DNA of 64,000 nt, taken from the NCBI GenBank assembly GCA_015063085.1, contig SUTD01000003.1, forward strand, positions 50,575 to 114,574, in the 5' to 3' direction. Under the pieces are notes generated by a model. It saw only the letters and a list, made by a program, of their open reading frames with translations, was not told where the DNA came from and made no database searches. A program made the position numbers and the translations under genes. Positions 8,375 through 17,869 of this stretch are shown here, piece by piece. Source of the DNA: Methanocorpusculum parvum (GTDB lineage: Archaea; Halobacteriota; Methanomicrobia; Methanomicrobiales; Methanocorpusculaceae). Position 1 is the first letter of the stretch. Each line of letters begins with the position of its first letter.

Positions 8375-9613
8375 ATGAAGTTTTCACGGGAAATCGAACT
8401 TCGCGGTCACATCGTTGACTCAGGAATCTTAGCCAAAGTAATGGACTTGGTCGTCGAATACAACGGCGACTTCGACACCGAAGAATTCAGTCTCGGCAGA
8501 CAAAAGACCGACCCGAGTTACGCAAAGATGAAAATCGGCGCCGCCTCTGAAGAGCAGCTCAACCAGCTCATCGGCGAGCTGCGCCGTGTCGGAGCTCTCG
8601 TTATCGGTGAAGAAGAGGTCTCGCTTGCAACAGTCAAGAAAGCAAAAGTTGCTCCGGAAGGATTCTACTCCACAACCAACCACCCGACCCACATCCACTT
8701 CAACAATACCTGGATTCCCGTTGAAAACATGAAGATGGATGCCTTAATCGTCGTCAACAAAAAGGACATGACAGCAAAGTGTCTTGTGCAGGGAAAGCTT
8801 CTTCCGGGAGACACGGTTGTCGTCGGCGAGGAAGGAGTCCGCGTGGATTTCCCAGAACGCCCGCGTGAGATGGGTGTCTTCGAGTTCATGGGAGGAGACG
8901 TCTCCTCTGAGCGTCCAAGCCTGACGCTGATTCGCCGCGTTGCCGCAGAGATTTTGCAGATGAAAAAGAACGGCAAGAAGGTTGCCTTAGTCGGCGGTCC
9001 TGCAATTATCCACAGCGGAGCATCTGACGCTGTTGCCGCCATGATTCGCGAGGGCTACATCGACCTCCTCTTTGCCGGAAATGCGCTTGCCGTCCATGAC
9101 CTGGAGCACAACATCTTTGGAACATCCCTCGGCATGAATCTCAAAACCGGAGAACTCATGACCGGCGGTCACCGTCACCACCTCTATACCATCAACAAAA
9201 TCATGGAGGCAGGCTCTATCTACGCGGCTGTTGAATCCGGACTTGTCACAGGAGGCATTATGTATGAGTGTATCAAAAACGATGTCCCGTTCGTTCTCGC
9301 CGGCTCAATCAGAGATGACGGGCCGCTGCCGGATGTAATCCAGAATACTATCGAAGCACAGGATGCCATGCGCAAACACATCGTCGACCCAGACCTCGGC
9401 ATGATGCTTATGGTGGCAACGCTTCTTCACTCAATCGCTGTTGGAAATCTTCTGCCGTCTCATGTCAAGACCATCTGTGTTGATATCAACCCGGCATCGG
9501 TTACCAAACTCATGGACAGAGGAACCTCGCAGGCCATCGGAATGGTAAGCGATGCGGGAATCTTCCTGCCGAGCCTGCTTGAGGCACTGCACGAGCTGGA
9601 AGCGGAGGAGTAA
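8375..9613 (+). CDS. Archaeal ornithine cyclodeaminase-type protein (TIGR00300, LOR/SDH domain)
   Basis: A 412-residue protein of the archaeal TIGR00300 family, which carries the conserved region named after lysine-oxoglutarate reductase/saccharopine dehydrogenase. The N-terminal domain (FSREIELRGHIVDSGIL, about residues 3-100) and the C-terminal nucleotide-binding region (VALVGGPAIIHSG near 208-220) are both present. Archaeal family members, and the related C-terminal domain of cyanobacterial arginine dihydrolases, have been reported to convert ornithine to proline with loss of ammonia; this function is transferred here by family only. The stop and the next start overlap (TAATG), so it is translationally coupled to the aldo/keto reductase. 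Confidence 0.8.
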   Translation: MKFSREIELRGHIVDSGILAKVMDLVVEYNGDFDTEEFSLGRQKTDPSYAKMKIGAASEEQLNQLIGELRRVGALVIGEEEVSLATVKKAKVAPEGFYSTTNHPTHIHFNNTWIPVENMKMDALIVVNKKDMTAKCLVQGKLLPGDTVVVGEEGVRVDFPERPREMGVFEFMGGDVSSERPSLTLIRRVAAEILQMKKNGKKVALVGGPAIIHSGASDAVAAMIREGYIDLLFAGNALAVHDLEHNIFGTSLGMNLKTGELMTGGHRHHLYTINKIMEAGSIYAAVESGLVTGGIMYECIKNDVPFVLAGSIRDDGPLPDVIQNTIEAQDAMRKHIVDPDLGMMLMVATLLHSIAVGNLLPSHVKTICVDINPASVTKLMDRGTSQAIGMVSDAGIFLPSLLEALHELEAEE

Positions 9614-10734
9614 TGCTTTACCGACCCTTCAAAGACCTGAGCTTATCTGCGCTTGGATTCGGCGCGATGCGGCTTCCGGTAATCGACGGAGACGAAGCGC
9701 GGATTGATGAAGAGGAGACAGACCGTATGGTGGAGTATGCCGTGCATGCAGGCATCAACTATTTTGATACCGCATGGGGCTACCACAGCGAAAACTCCGA
9801 GACGGTGATGGGGAAGATTCTGAAAAGCTATCCAAGAGACAGCTTCTATCTTGCAACAAAGTTTCCGGGATATGATGTCAAAAACCTTGAGCGTATGGAG
9901 GAGATCTTCTCCCGTCAGATGGAAAAGCTCCAGACGGATTACTTTGACTTCTATCTGGTCCACAATGTCTGCGAGGTAAACATCGAATACTACCTAAAGC
10001 CTGACCTGGTTGATTTCCTGCTGAAGCAGAAGGAAGCAGGAAAAATCCGGCATCTCGGATTTTCCATACACGGAGATATCACCATCATGCAGCGCTTCCT
10101 TGCAGCGTTTGGGGATGTCATGGAGTTCTGTCAGATTCAGCTCAACTGGTTCGACTGGGATTTCCAGGATGCAAAGGCAAAAGTTGCTCTGCTTCGGGAG
10201 TATAACATCCCATTCCTTGTAATGGAACCGTTTCGGGGCGGAAAACTCGCATCGCTTCCTGCCGATGCAGAAAGCAGACTCCGCACTCTCCGCCCGGAGG
10301 AGACTATTCCTGCATGGTCATTCCGCTACCTGCAGGGATTTGATGACGTCATGGTGATTCTCTCCGGCATGTCTGATATGCAGCAGCTTGAAGCAAACTG
10401 CAAAACCTTTGAGACCTTTGCCCCAACCACGCCGACAGAGAATGCAGTCCTTTACGATATCGCAGAGAGCCTCAAAACCGGTGTGCCGTGCACAGCATGC
10501 AGGTACTGCACAAAGTCCTGCCCGATGGAGCTGGATATTCCGCGGCTGCTTTACCTCTACAACGAGTTCAAATTTACTGACGGCGGCTTCCTCGCAAAGC
10601 TTGCCCTCTCGGCTGTGGCAGAGGATAAACAGCCGTCAACCTGTATATCCTGCGGAAAGTGTGTTGAGCTTTGCCCGCAGAAAATTGCAGTCCCGGATGT
10701 CTTTGCGGAATTTGTCGAAAAACTTGCAGAGTAA
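9613..10734 (+). CDS. Aldo/keto reductase with C-terminal 2x[4Fe-4S] ferredoxin domain
   Basis: The N-terminal 270 residues form an aldo/keto reductase barrel (LGFGAMRLP, then YFDTAWGYHSE with the Asp/Tyr of the catalytic set, YLATKFP and FYLVHNV). The C-terminus carries two clusters of cysteines, CTACRYCTKSCP and CISCGKCVELCP, for two [4Fe-4S] centres. This layout is common in anaerobes and suggests electron exchange with ferredoxin rather than only NADPH. The substrate is unknown. It overlaps the upstream gene by one base, and a CDF transporter starts 2 bases after it. Confidence 0.85.
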   Translation: MLYRPFKDLSLSALGFGAMRLPVIDGDEARIDEEETDRMVEYAVHAGINYFDTAWGYHSENSETVMGKILKSYPRDSFYLATKFPGYDVKNLERMEEIFSRQMEKLQTDYFDFYLVHNVCEVNIEYYLKPDLVDFLLKQKEAGKIRHLGFSIHGDITIMQRFLAAFGDVMEFCQIQLNWFDWDFQDAKAKVALLREYNIPFLVMEPFRGGKLASLPADAESRLRTLRPEETIPAWSFRYLQGFDDVMVILSGMSDMQQLEANCKTFETFAPTTPTENAVLYDIAESLKTGVPCTACRYCTKSCPMELDIPRLLYLYNEFKFTDGGFLAKLALSAVAEDKQPSTCISCGKCVELCPQKIAVPDVFAEFVEKLAE

Positions 10735-10736
10735 CG

Positions 10737-11660
10737 ATGTCTGAAACCGAGAATCAGCGGAAGAAAAATGTCGCACGGCTTTCTATCTGCTCAAACGCAT
10801 TTCTGACAATCGCAAAAATAGTTACCGGCATTCTCACCGGCTCGGTGAGTATCATCTCGGAAGGAATACATTCCGGAATGGATTTGCTTGCATCCTTTAT
10901 CGCATACTTTTCGGTGAAGAAGTCAGCAGTCCCGCCGGATGCAGATCATGCATTCGGACACGGAAAATATGAAGATGCCTCAGGTCTCATTGAGGCACTC
11001 TTAATCGTTCTTGCTGCAGGCATTATCATATGGGAAGCCATCTCCAAACTGATTCGCGGAGGAGAAGAAGTCTCGGTTGATCTTCTCTACATTGGTATGA
11101 TTGTGATGGGACTGTCTGCTCTCATGAACTTTATCGTCTCGCAGAATCTGATGCGGGTTGCAAAACAGACGGATTCTATCGCACTCGAATCTGATGCATG
11201 GCATCTGAGAACTGATGTCCTGACATCCGCCGGAGTGTTCGCAGGACTTCTCATTATCCAGATAACCCACCTTACCTGGATTGATTCAGTAATCGCAGTT
11301 GTCGTTGCCCTCTTCATTTTACGGGAGGCCTACACGCTTATCCGCAGGTCATTTGGAAATCTGATGGATGAAAGCCTCAGTGCAGAAGATATTGCAAAAA
11401 TCGAGGAGATCATTGCCCGCCATGAAGCCGAGTACACGAACTATCATGGACTAAAGACCAGAAAAGCAGGGCCGGATAAGTTTGCGGAGTTCCATTTAAT
11501 GATGCCGCGAAAAACTGCATTCATCACTGCACACGATATGGTTGCGCACATCAGAGAAGAGATCAGCTCGGAAATTCCGCGGATTACTATTCTCATTCAC
11601 TTAGACCCGTGTGACGGGCGATGCGGAAAAGATGCATGTACGTTTGCGTGTAAGAAATAA
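10737..11660 (+). CDS. Cation diffusion facilitator (CDF) metal transporter
   Basis: About 307 residues with six hydrophobic helices. SIISEGIHSGMDLLASF and the later ALESDAWHLRTDVLTS carry the His/Asp metal sites of the CDF family, which export Zn2+, Fe2+, Co2+ or Mn2+ in exchange for protons. The cytoplasmic C-terminal domain ends in an unusual His/Cys-rich tail (HLDPCDGRCGKDACTFACK) that could bind metal. The ATG at 10737 is chosen because it follows the reductase stop by 2 bases; the longer frame overlaps that gene. Confidence 0.88.
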   Translation: MSETENQRKKNVARLSICSNAFLTIAKIVTGILTGSVSIISEGIHSGMDLLASFIAYFSVKKSAVPPDADHAFGHGKYEDASGLIEALLIVLAAGIIIWEAISKLIRGGEEVSVDLLYIGMIVMGLSALMNFIVSQNLMRVAKQTDSIALESDAWHLRTDVLTSAGVFAGLLIIQITHLTWIDSVIAVVVALFILREAYTLIRRSFGNLMDESLSAEDIAKIEEIIARHEAEYTNYHGLKTRKAGPDKFAEFHLMMPRKTAFITAHDMVAHIREEISSEIPRITILIHLDPCDGRCGKDACTFACKK

Positions 11661-11675
11661 AGAGAACAAAAGAGG

Positions 11676-12716
11676 ATGAGAACTGTGGAAAAACCATTGA
11701 TTAGTGTTATTGTTCCCGTATACAATGTGGCCTCTTTTCTTCCAGCGTGTCTTGACTCCATACTCAGCCAGACATATCAGAATCTGGAAATCATCATCGT
11801 CGTCTCCACATCGACAGACAACTCTGAGAGTATCTGTGATGCATATGAACAGAGAGATAACCGTATCACCGTTATACACAGTCCGGTCAACGGTTTGTCG
11901 GCTGCAAGAAACAAAGGGATTGAAGCATCTCATGGAGAATATCTGAGTTTCATTGACTCGGATGATTTTATCGCGCCGGATTTCATTGACACCCTCTGTG
12001 ATATTATCGTAAACAGTGACTGCGACATCGCGCAGTGCGAATACTGCAGAATTCCGGAGAACCAGAATACGATTCCTGATATCTACTATTCCAAATCATC
12101 ATCCCGAATCTCAACATACTCGGGAAAGGAAATGGTGATGAAGATGAACTCTTCTGATGTCTATATTGTGATGACATGGAATAAGCTGTATCACCGTTCA
12201 TTGTTCACAAACATCCGCTATCCGTTTCAGAAAATCATAGAAGATGTGGCAACAACCTATCAGCTCTACTATTCCGCAAAGAAAATCGGACACACAAAAA
12301 GACCGCTGTACTTCCACCGAATGAACCCGAAGAGCATCATGGGAGTGCCGTTTTCAGAGAAACGACTGGATGTTGTTGAACATGCAGAAGAGATGGTGAG
12401 GTTTTTCAAAGACAGGGATGAATATGAAATGTACGGCACAGCATTAACGTACCAGATAATCATCCTGCACAGCACTCTCCTGCAGACAAAGAAATACCTT
12501 CCTGACGCAAAACAGATTCAGAAGAAGTTGAGAGATGACGGGAAAAAAGCATACTCAGAACTGCTGAAACACAGAACCGCAGGAATTTATTATAAGTCAG
12601 CCGCATTTCTGCTGACATATCTGCCGAACTTCGCAGAGATGCTGCTTATCGTCAGAAGAAAATTTGTCGCAAAAAGATACTCGCGGGGAGCGCTGCGGCC
12701 TGCAGAGAAAAAGTGA
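11676..12716 (+). CDS. Family 2 glycosyltransferase with altered nucleotide-binding motif
   Basis: A 346-residue GT2 protein: ISVIVPVYNVASFLPACLDS at the N-terminus and DSDDFIAPDF for the DxD-type motif. The usual VDDGSTDNS is here VVSTSTDNS, so both acidic residues that normally contact the uridine are missing (seen directly). The C-terminus ends in a basic patch and may be membrane-associated. It stands alone between a transporter and the convergent ech operon, about 7 kb from the other glycan genes. The activity is therefore uncertain. Confidence 0.8.
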   Translation: MRTVEKPLISVIVPVYNVASFLPACLDSILSQTYQNLEIIIVVSTSTDNSESICDAYEQRDNRITVIHSPVNGLSAARNKGIEASHGEYLSFIDSDDFIAPDFIDTLCDIIVNSDCDIAQCEYCRIPENQNTIPDIYYSKSSSRISTYSGKEMVMKMNSSDVYIVMTWNKLYHRSLFTNIRYPFQKIIEDVATTYQLYYSAKKIGHTKRPLYFHRMNPKSIMGVPFSEKRLDVVEHAEEMVRFFKDRDEYEMYGTALTYQIIILHSTLLQTKKYLPDAKQIQKKLRDDGKKAYSELLKHRTAGIYYKSAAFLLTYLPNFAEMLLIVRRKFVAKRYSRGALRPAEKK

Positions 12717-12735
12717 AGGAAGTTACTCTTCCTTC
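12715..12735. terminator. Hairpin between convergent glycosyltransferase and echF
   Basis: Perfect 8-bp arms GAAGGAAG and CTTCCTTC with a 5-nt loop bridge the two convergent stop codons. It could limit read-through in both directions, but no long T-run follows. Confidence 0.4.
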
Positions 12736-13091
12736 TTTGGTCTTTCCGGTTTTACGTACGTAATCACATACTCATCAATTCCGCGCTCGGAAGGCGTTGC
12801 CGCGGCAGAGTAGGTGTTTTCCATTGAGAGGCACTTGAATTTGCACATCTCAATACATCCGCCGCAGATGATGCACTTGAAGCGGTCGATGGTCCAGATT
12901 TTGTTTGCACGGTCAACCGTAATCGCCTGAGATGGACAGCGCTTCATGCAGATAGTACATGAAGTACACTTCGACGGGTCAAAGACAATGTGTCCTCTGG
13001 TTGCCTCGAACTTCTTTGCCGGCTCTGCAGGGAATTTGGTGGTCACCGGTTTGTGGGTGAGCTGTTTGATGATAGTTTTGAGCATCTTCAT
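12723..13091 (-). CDS. echF: Ech hydrogenase ferredoxin-type subunit EchF
   Basis: The last gene of the ech operon. It has two [4Fe-4S] motifs, with cysteines at about 42/45/48/52 and 73/76/79/83, and passes electrons between ferredoxin and the EchC/EchE module. The start at 13091 is preferred because GAGGTGA lies 5 bases upstream and overlaps the echE stop; the longer frame (13121) lacks such support. The second motif lacks the usual Pro after the last Cys (CKFK). The protein is 122 residues, normal for EchF. Confidence 0.9.
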   Translation of the reverse strand: MKMLKTIIKQLTHKPVTTKFPAEPAKKFEATRGHIVFDPSKCTSCTICMKRCPSQAITVDRANKIWTIDRFKCIICGGCIEMCKFKCLSMENTYSAAATPSERGIDEYVITYVKPERPKKEE

Positions 13092-13096
13092 CGCAA

Positions 13097-14179
13097 TCAC
13101 CTCTCCATACATCCGATACACGGATCGATGGTTAAGACAATCTGCGGAACGTCTGCAAGTTCACATCCGGCAAGCATTGCAACAAGGGATGGGACATTGG
13201 TTAAGGTCGGCGTTCTAACACGGAACTGCGTTAAGTTCTTGGTTCCGTTTCCGCGGATGTAGTGGATGACTTCTCCTCTCGGCTGCTCGGAACGGCTGAA
13301 GTATTCTCCATCCGGATTACCCTTCACTGCAACAGAGACATCTCCATCCGGAATGTCGGTGATGATTCTGCGGATTAAGTCAACAGACTGGAAGAGTTCC
13401 TTGCATCTGACTTCGCATCTTCCGTATCCATCGCAGGAGTCTGCGATAATCGGCTTGAAACCTAAGTCCTTGTATGCAAGATAATCGGTCTGACGAACAT
13501 CCTGCGCAACACCGCTTCCGCGGGCAACCGGTCCAACTGCACCTAATGCATATGCATCGGCTGCGGAAAGCTTACCCTTGCCGCAGACTCTCTTCTTTAA
13601 GGTGTAATCGTTTAAGAAGACCTTCACTAACTCCTGCATCTCGTCCTCGATTGCATCGAGGCGGTTGTCCATTCCGGAGAGGAAATCATTGGATATGTCG
13701 CGTCTGACTCCGCCAACCTTACAGACACCCTGGATAACGCGTCCTCCGGTTGTTGCCTCCATTTCGTTTAAGATGGACTCGCGAATCTTCCAGGCATTGT
13801 AGAACAGACTTTCAAATCCGAGAGCATCTGCAAAGAGGCCGAGCCATAACAGGTGGCTGTGAATACGGGAGTACTCTCCCCAGAGAGTTCTGAGGTAACG
13901 TGCTCTATCCGGAATCTCAACACCCATCAGACCTTCAATGCCCTGACAGAAGGTGGAAGAGTGAGTGAAACTGCAGATACCGCAGATACGCTCTGCGAGG
14001 AACACAAAGTCCGAGTAGTCACGGCGGTCAACAAGGCTTTCCAGTCCGCGGTGAACGTATCCGATAGACGGGATTGCTTCGACAACACGTTCATCCTCGA
14101 CCACTAAATCGAGGTGAATCGGCTCCGGAAGTACCGGATGCTGCGGACCGAATGGAATAACAGTTCTCTTGTTCGTCAT
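13097..14179 (-). CDS. echE: Ech hydrogenase large (NiFe) subunit EchE
   Basis: Catalytic subunit of 360 residues, related to NuoD. The four Ni-Fe ligands are visible: C66 and C69 in RICGICSFTH and C354 and C357 in DPCIGCMER at the very C-terminus. The protein ends right after the second motif, so there is no C-terminal peptide for endopeptidase cleavage; this is typical of Ech-type enzymes. It couples to EchD and EchF by overlapping or near-overlapping stop and start codons. Confidence 0.93.
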   Translation of the reverse strand: MTNKRTVIPFGPQHPVLPEPIHLDLVVEDERVVEAIPSIGYVHRGLESLVDRRDYSDFVFLAERICGICSFTHSSTFCQGIEGLMGVEIPDRARYLRTLWGEYSRIHSHLLWLGLFADALGFESLFYNAWKIRESILNEMEATTGGRVIQGVCKVGGVRRDISNDFLSGMDNRLDAIEDEMQELVKVFLNDYTLKKRVCGKGKLSAADAYALGAVGPVARGSGVAQDVRQTDYLAYKDLGFKPIIADSCDGYGRCEVRCKELFQSVDLIRRIITDIPDGDVSVAVKGNPDGEYFSRSEQPRGEVIHYIRGNGTKNLTQFRVRTPTLTNVPSLVAMLAGCELADVPQIVLTIDPCIGCMER

Positions 14180-14562
14180 TATGCATCCTCCTTCTTAACT
14201 TTGGTTACCGTGGGTTCCGGAATCTCCTTCTTGAACGGATAGGGGACGGATGTTCTGATGAATGTTCCTTTGAAGTCAATCGTCATTCCGTTGAAGACAA
14301 ATCCGTAAAGGTCATGGATTTCGTTTTCGTAGACGAATGCTCCGGAAAAGGATTTGCAGATGGACGGTATCTCAGACTCAGCCGGCATGGTGATGCGGAA
14401 GTGTTTGAGGGCTAAATCCTTGTCAAAGGAGTAAGTTATGTCAAAACCTCCTCCGATTGCCGGAGTGCAGGTCATAACAACCAGGCGGTATCCCTGGTTT
14501 TTCATATCGGCTGCGGTCTTTTCGACCTCAGAGACGGTAATGTTTGTTACTTCCATATTCAT
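14179..14562 (-). CDS. echD: Ech hydrogenase subunit EchD (NuoC-like)
   Basis: A soluble 127-residue subunit with the FVYENEIHDLYGFVF stretch that marks NuoC/EchD proteins, needed for assembly of the peripheral arm. It overlaps echC and echE by a few bases. Start codons at residues 1 and 3 are both possible. Confidence 0.85.
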   Translation of the reverse strand: MNMEVTNITVSEVEKTAADMKNQGYRLVVMTCTPAIGGGFDITYSFDKDLALKHFRITMPAESEIPSICKSFSGAFVYENEIHDLYGFVFNGMTIDFKGTFIRTSVPYPFKKEIPEPTVTKVKKEDA

Positions 14563-14993
14563 TTTTCAGCCTCCATCTTTGCACGCTTTTCTTCGAGGAC
14601 GCCGATTGCCTTAACAACGCCTTCGATTAACGCCTCAGGTCTGACAGAACATCCCGGCACATACACATCGACCGGAATAATCGTATCAACGCCTCCGGAA
14701 ACATTGTAACATTCGCGGAAGACGCCTCCGGAGGATGCGCAGATACCGACAGCGACAACAACCTTCGGTTCTGGAATCTGATCGTAGAGGTTCTTTAAAA
14801 CCTCTTTATTCTGTTCGTTTACGCCGCCTGTTACAACGAAAATGTCTGCGTGGGCAGGATTTCCGGTGTTGATGATGCCGAAGCGTTCGACATCATACAG
14901 CGGAGTTAAGGCTGCGAGAATTTCGATATCACAGCCGTTACAGCTTGATGCATTGTAGTGCAGAAGCCAGGGGGATTTTGCGGATGATGTCAT
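14559..14993 (-). CDS. echC: Ech hydrogenase small subunit EchC (NuoB-like)
   Basis: Carries the proximal [4Fe-4S] cluster with C18 and C21 (SSCNGCDIEI), C85 and C115 (VPGCSVRP). The ATG at 14993 overlaps the stop of echB as TAATG, which fixes the start; the longer frame would run into echB. Its 144 residues are normal for the family. Confidence 0.93.
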   Translation of the reverse strand: MTSSAKSPWLLHYNASSCNGCDIEILAALTPLYDVERFGIINTGNPAHADIFVVTGGVNEQNKEVLKNLYDQIPEPKVVVAVGICASSGGVFRECYNVSGGVDTIIPVDVYVPGCSVRPEALIEGVVKAIGVLEEKRAKMEAEK

Positions 14994-15862
14994 TATAAGA
15001 TTCCTCCAAAGAATCCGAGAAGGACGATGTTTAAGACACCAAGGATGAGCGTTGCAAGCCATAAGCTCTTGACGGTCATCTGCCAGGTCACACGCGGGAA
15101 GATGTTGTCAATCAGGATTTCAAGGAAGTATCCAACGATTACAACGATGATTCCGATAATCGGACATCCTGCAAAGAAGAGGAAGATCATTCCAAGGAGC
15201 AGGATGGTTTCATACCAGTGAGCAACTTCGACCTTTGCAAGAGTTTTTCCGGCAAAGGAAGAGGTAACTCCTTTGACTAACTCCTGGTGTGCGTGGTGAG
15301 AGGTGGAGATGTCAAACGGAGATTTACGAAGCTTTAAGGTGAGCACGGCAAAGAGTGCAAGGAATACTCCCGGCAGATAGCAGATTGCCGGAACTGCAGC
15401 ACCCATGATTTCAGAAACCATGAAGGTTCCAGTCACCATGAAGAATCCGACACCGAGCAGAATCAGAATCGGCTCTGCAACCATCACAGATAAGAGTTCA
15501 CGCTCAGCTCCAATGTGAGAGTATGGTGCGTTTGCTGCGTATGCTGCGAGGATTAAGAAGGTGTGTGCAAGTGCTAAACAGAAGACAACCAGTAAGAGAT
15601 TGAGTCCTGCAAAGAACATTGCACCCGAAACTGCGATTAAGACCAGATACGCAGTGGTGAAAATCATCTCAACCGGATTGGCGAAGACTTTTTCCTTATG
15701 CCAGAGCTTGGAGATATCATAGAACGGCTGAAGTACCGGAGGACCTCTTCTGCTCTGCATGCGGGCGGTTATTATGCGGTCAATTCCGGAAAGCAGACCG
15801 CCTAAAAGCGGAGCTGCAATCAGGAAGATGACTGCTCCAAGGATTGCCAAAATTATGTTCAT
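14993..15862 (-). CDS. echB: Ech hydrogenase membrane subunit EchB (NuoH-like)
   Basis: A 289-residue membrane protein of about eight helices related to NuoH. The conserved RRGPPVLQPFYDISKLWHK loop lies near residues 38-56 and contacts the hydrogenase arm. SPFDISTSHHAHQELVKG is also characteristic. It probably takes part in ion translocation and anchors EchC. It overlaps echA by 4 bases. Confidence 0.92.
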   Translation of the reverse strand: MNIILAILGAVIFLIAAPLLGGLLSGIDRIITARMQSRRGPPVLQPFYDISKLWHKEKVFANPVEMIFTTAYLVLIAVSGAMFFAGLNLLLVVFCLALAHTFLILAAYAANAPYSHIGAERELLSVMVAEPILILLGVGFFMVTGTFMVSEIMGAAVPAICYLPGVFLALFAVLTLKLRKSPFDISTSHHAHQELVKGVTSSFAGKTLAKVEVAHWYETILLLGMIFLFFAGCPIIGIIVVIVGYFLEILIDNIFPRVTWQMTVKSLWLATLILGVLNIVLLGFFGGIL

Positions 15863-17796
15863 AAGAGTACCCCCATGAATCCAAGGACAAACATTGCAAT
15901 GATTATGAGTAAAGCAACAATCTGAGACGGCTTAAGGAGTTTGGATTCGCCGGTATACTCCTCAAGGTAGTAGTTGGAGGTCTTTGCTTCTTTGTAGACG
16001 CCAAGAGAACCTAAGAACTCACCCTCAGCGTTGACTGCTCTGCCGTTTAAGTACGGTTTAATCTGTCTGCCAGACTTGCTGCCGACTGCTGCTGCAATCA
16101 CAAGAACTGCTAAGATTACAAACATCAGTGCGCACATCAGCAGAGTGTCTGCGGCAAAGAGACCGGATGCTCCGGTGTAGAATGCATAGTAGGCTGCTGC
16201 ATACGGCACGATAATTTCTGCAGTGATAATCGGGAAACCTACACAGGCAATTAAAACCAGGATTCCGATGATGATGATTGAAATCTTCTCGGACGGGTTG
16301 AGCTTTGTCTCTTCGGTTGCCGGCTTTGCCATGCGCATGAAAATCTTTCCAAGCCACTTTGTCCAGAAGAAGACGGTAAGGGCACTTCCGAATGCAAGAA
16401 TTGAGATGAAGATGCATCCAAGCGGTGCTGCGATGAATGCCTCAATTGCTGCCCACTTGGAAATCAGCATACCAAACGGTGCAAGATACATTCCGGCAAT
16501 TCCAACAACCATCATGACTGCTAAAATCGGCTGGCGGACTAAGAGGGCATCCATGTCCTCGATGTCGCGGCTTCCAATCTTGTGCTCGACTGCTCCGACA
16601 CAAAGGAAGAGCAGACACTTTGCAACTGCGTGGAAAATTGTCAGCAGGATTGCGGCAACAATTGCGGAAGGAGTTCCAATACCGGCACAGGCTGTGATTA
16701 AACCAAGGTTTGCAATGGTGGAGTATGCAAGAACTTTCTTTGCGTTGCTCTGGGAAATTGCAAGAGCGGATGTTGCAAGGAAGGTGAATGCTCCAACTAA
16801 TGCGAGTGCAACTCCAACCCATGTCTGGGCAAAGAGCGGTGCAAACACAATTAAGAGGAAAACACCGGCCTTAACCATGGTGGATGAGTGAAGAAGTGCT
16901 GAAACCGGAGTCGGAGCGACCATTGCGCCGGTAAGCCAGGTGGAAAACGGCATCTGTGCTGCCTTCGTAATTCCGGCGAGAGCGATTAATGCAAGCGGGA
17001 TAGTAACAAGTCCTACGTTGTCGATTGCAAGGAGGTTTGGAATCGAAAGCAGGCTTGCCTCAGGATCCATCTGTGCAAGGTAGATGACTGCACCGGTGAA
17101 TGCGATACCGCCGATTAAGTTCATCCAGACTGCTCTAAAGGAGTTCGTGATTGCCTCAGAAGTCCTCGAGTATCCAATTAACAGGAAGGAACAAAGTGTC
17201 GTAACCTCCCAGAAGGCAAGAAGCATCATCAGATGAGACGAGAGGACAATTCCAAACATTGCAGTCAGGAAGAGGAACAGAATCGCAAAGAAGTAGCGGC
17301 GTCTGTCCGGAACGTCATGGCTGTGTGCGGCATAGTCTTTCATGTAGCCTAATGCATAGACACAGATGAGAGATCCGATAATGCCGATGATTAAAACCAT
17401 CACCAGCGAGAGGTTGGATAAGGTCAGTACAATTTCTGCCTGCGGGTGAGCGATTCCGGAGAACTCAAGAATCAGCAGGAGAGCAGCCTGTACAATCGCG
17501 AGGATGATTGCAAGCGGCTTTTTGTATTTTACCGCAAGGCAGAAGATAATGACTGCGACAGCAAACTCAACAATGAATAAGGCTGTCCAAAGCCACGGGA
17601 TTGCAGCATGCACAACGGTTATTCCGTTGCTCCATGCAGATACTGCGAGAAAGACCGATGCTCCGATTAAGACAACGGATGCAGCAGTCACAATGATGTT
17701 TCTGATGATGTCAGGCTTAAACAGCGCGAGGAGAGCCGCGGCTGCGATTGGCACCAGCAGAAGCAGGATAATCGTAATCAGTTCCGGCGAATACAT
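15859..17796 (-). CDS. echA: Ech hydrogenase membrane subunit EchA (NuoL/Mrp antiporter-like)
   Basis: The first gene of the ech operon, 645 residues with some 16 helices. The proton-channel region carries conserved Lys, Glu and His residues (FWEVTTLCSFLLIG, then KAAQMPFSTWLTGAMVAPTPVSALLHSSTMVKAG). It pumps H+ or Na+ when ferredoxin oxidation drives H2 formation, or uses the gradient in reverse. The ATG at 17796 is preferred to the GTG at 17805. All six ech genes overlap or nearly overlap, so they form one transcript. Confidence 0.92.
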   Translation of the reverse strand: MYSPELITIILLLLVPIAAAALLALFKPDIIRNIIVTAASVVLIGASVFLAVSAWSNGITVVHAAIPWLWTALFIVEFAVAVIIFCLAVKYKKPLAIILAIVQAALLLILEFSGIAHPQAEIVLTLSNLSLVMVLIIGIIGSLICVYALGYMKDYAAHSHDVPDRRRYFFAILFLFLTAMFGIVLSSHLMMLLAFWEVTTLCSFLLIGYSRTSEAITNSFRAVWMNLIGGIAFTGAVIYLAQMDPEASLLSIPNLLAIDNVGLVTIPLALIALAGITKAAQMPFSTWLTGAMVAPTPVSALLHSSTMVKAGVFLLIVFAPLFAQTWVGVALALVGAFTFLATSALAISQSNAKKVLAYSTIANLGLITACAGIGTPSAIVAAILLTIFHAVAKCLLFLCVGAVEHKIGSRDIEDMDALLVRQPILAVMMVVGIAGMYLAPFGMLISKWAAIEAFIAAPLGCIFISILAFGSALTVFFWTKWLGKIFMRMAKPATEETKLNPSEKISIIIIGILVLIACVGFPIITAEIIVPYAAAYYAFYTGASGLFAADTLLMCALMFVILAVLVIAAAVGSKSGRQIKPYLNGRAVNAEGEFLGSLGVYKEAKTSNYYLEEYTGESKLLKPSQIVALLIIIAMFVLGFMGVLL

Positions 17797-17869
17797 ATGT
17801 ATCACTGAGTTATGATATGGTATTTATCACTATTAATCATTCCCATTTATCTATGGAGTGAACGGAATT

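Noticed and set aside
16223..16891. 222-codon open frame opposite echA
   Set aside because: It is antisense to a conserved hydrogenase subunit, and its composition mirrors the hydrophobic codons of echA.
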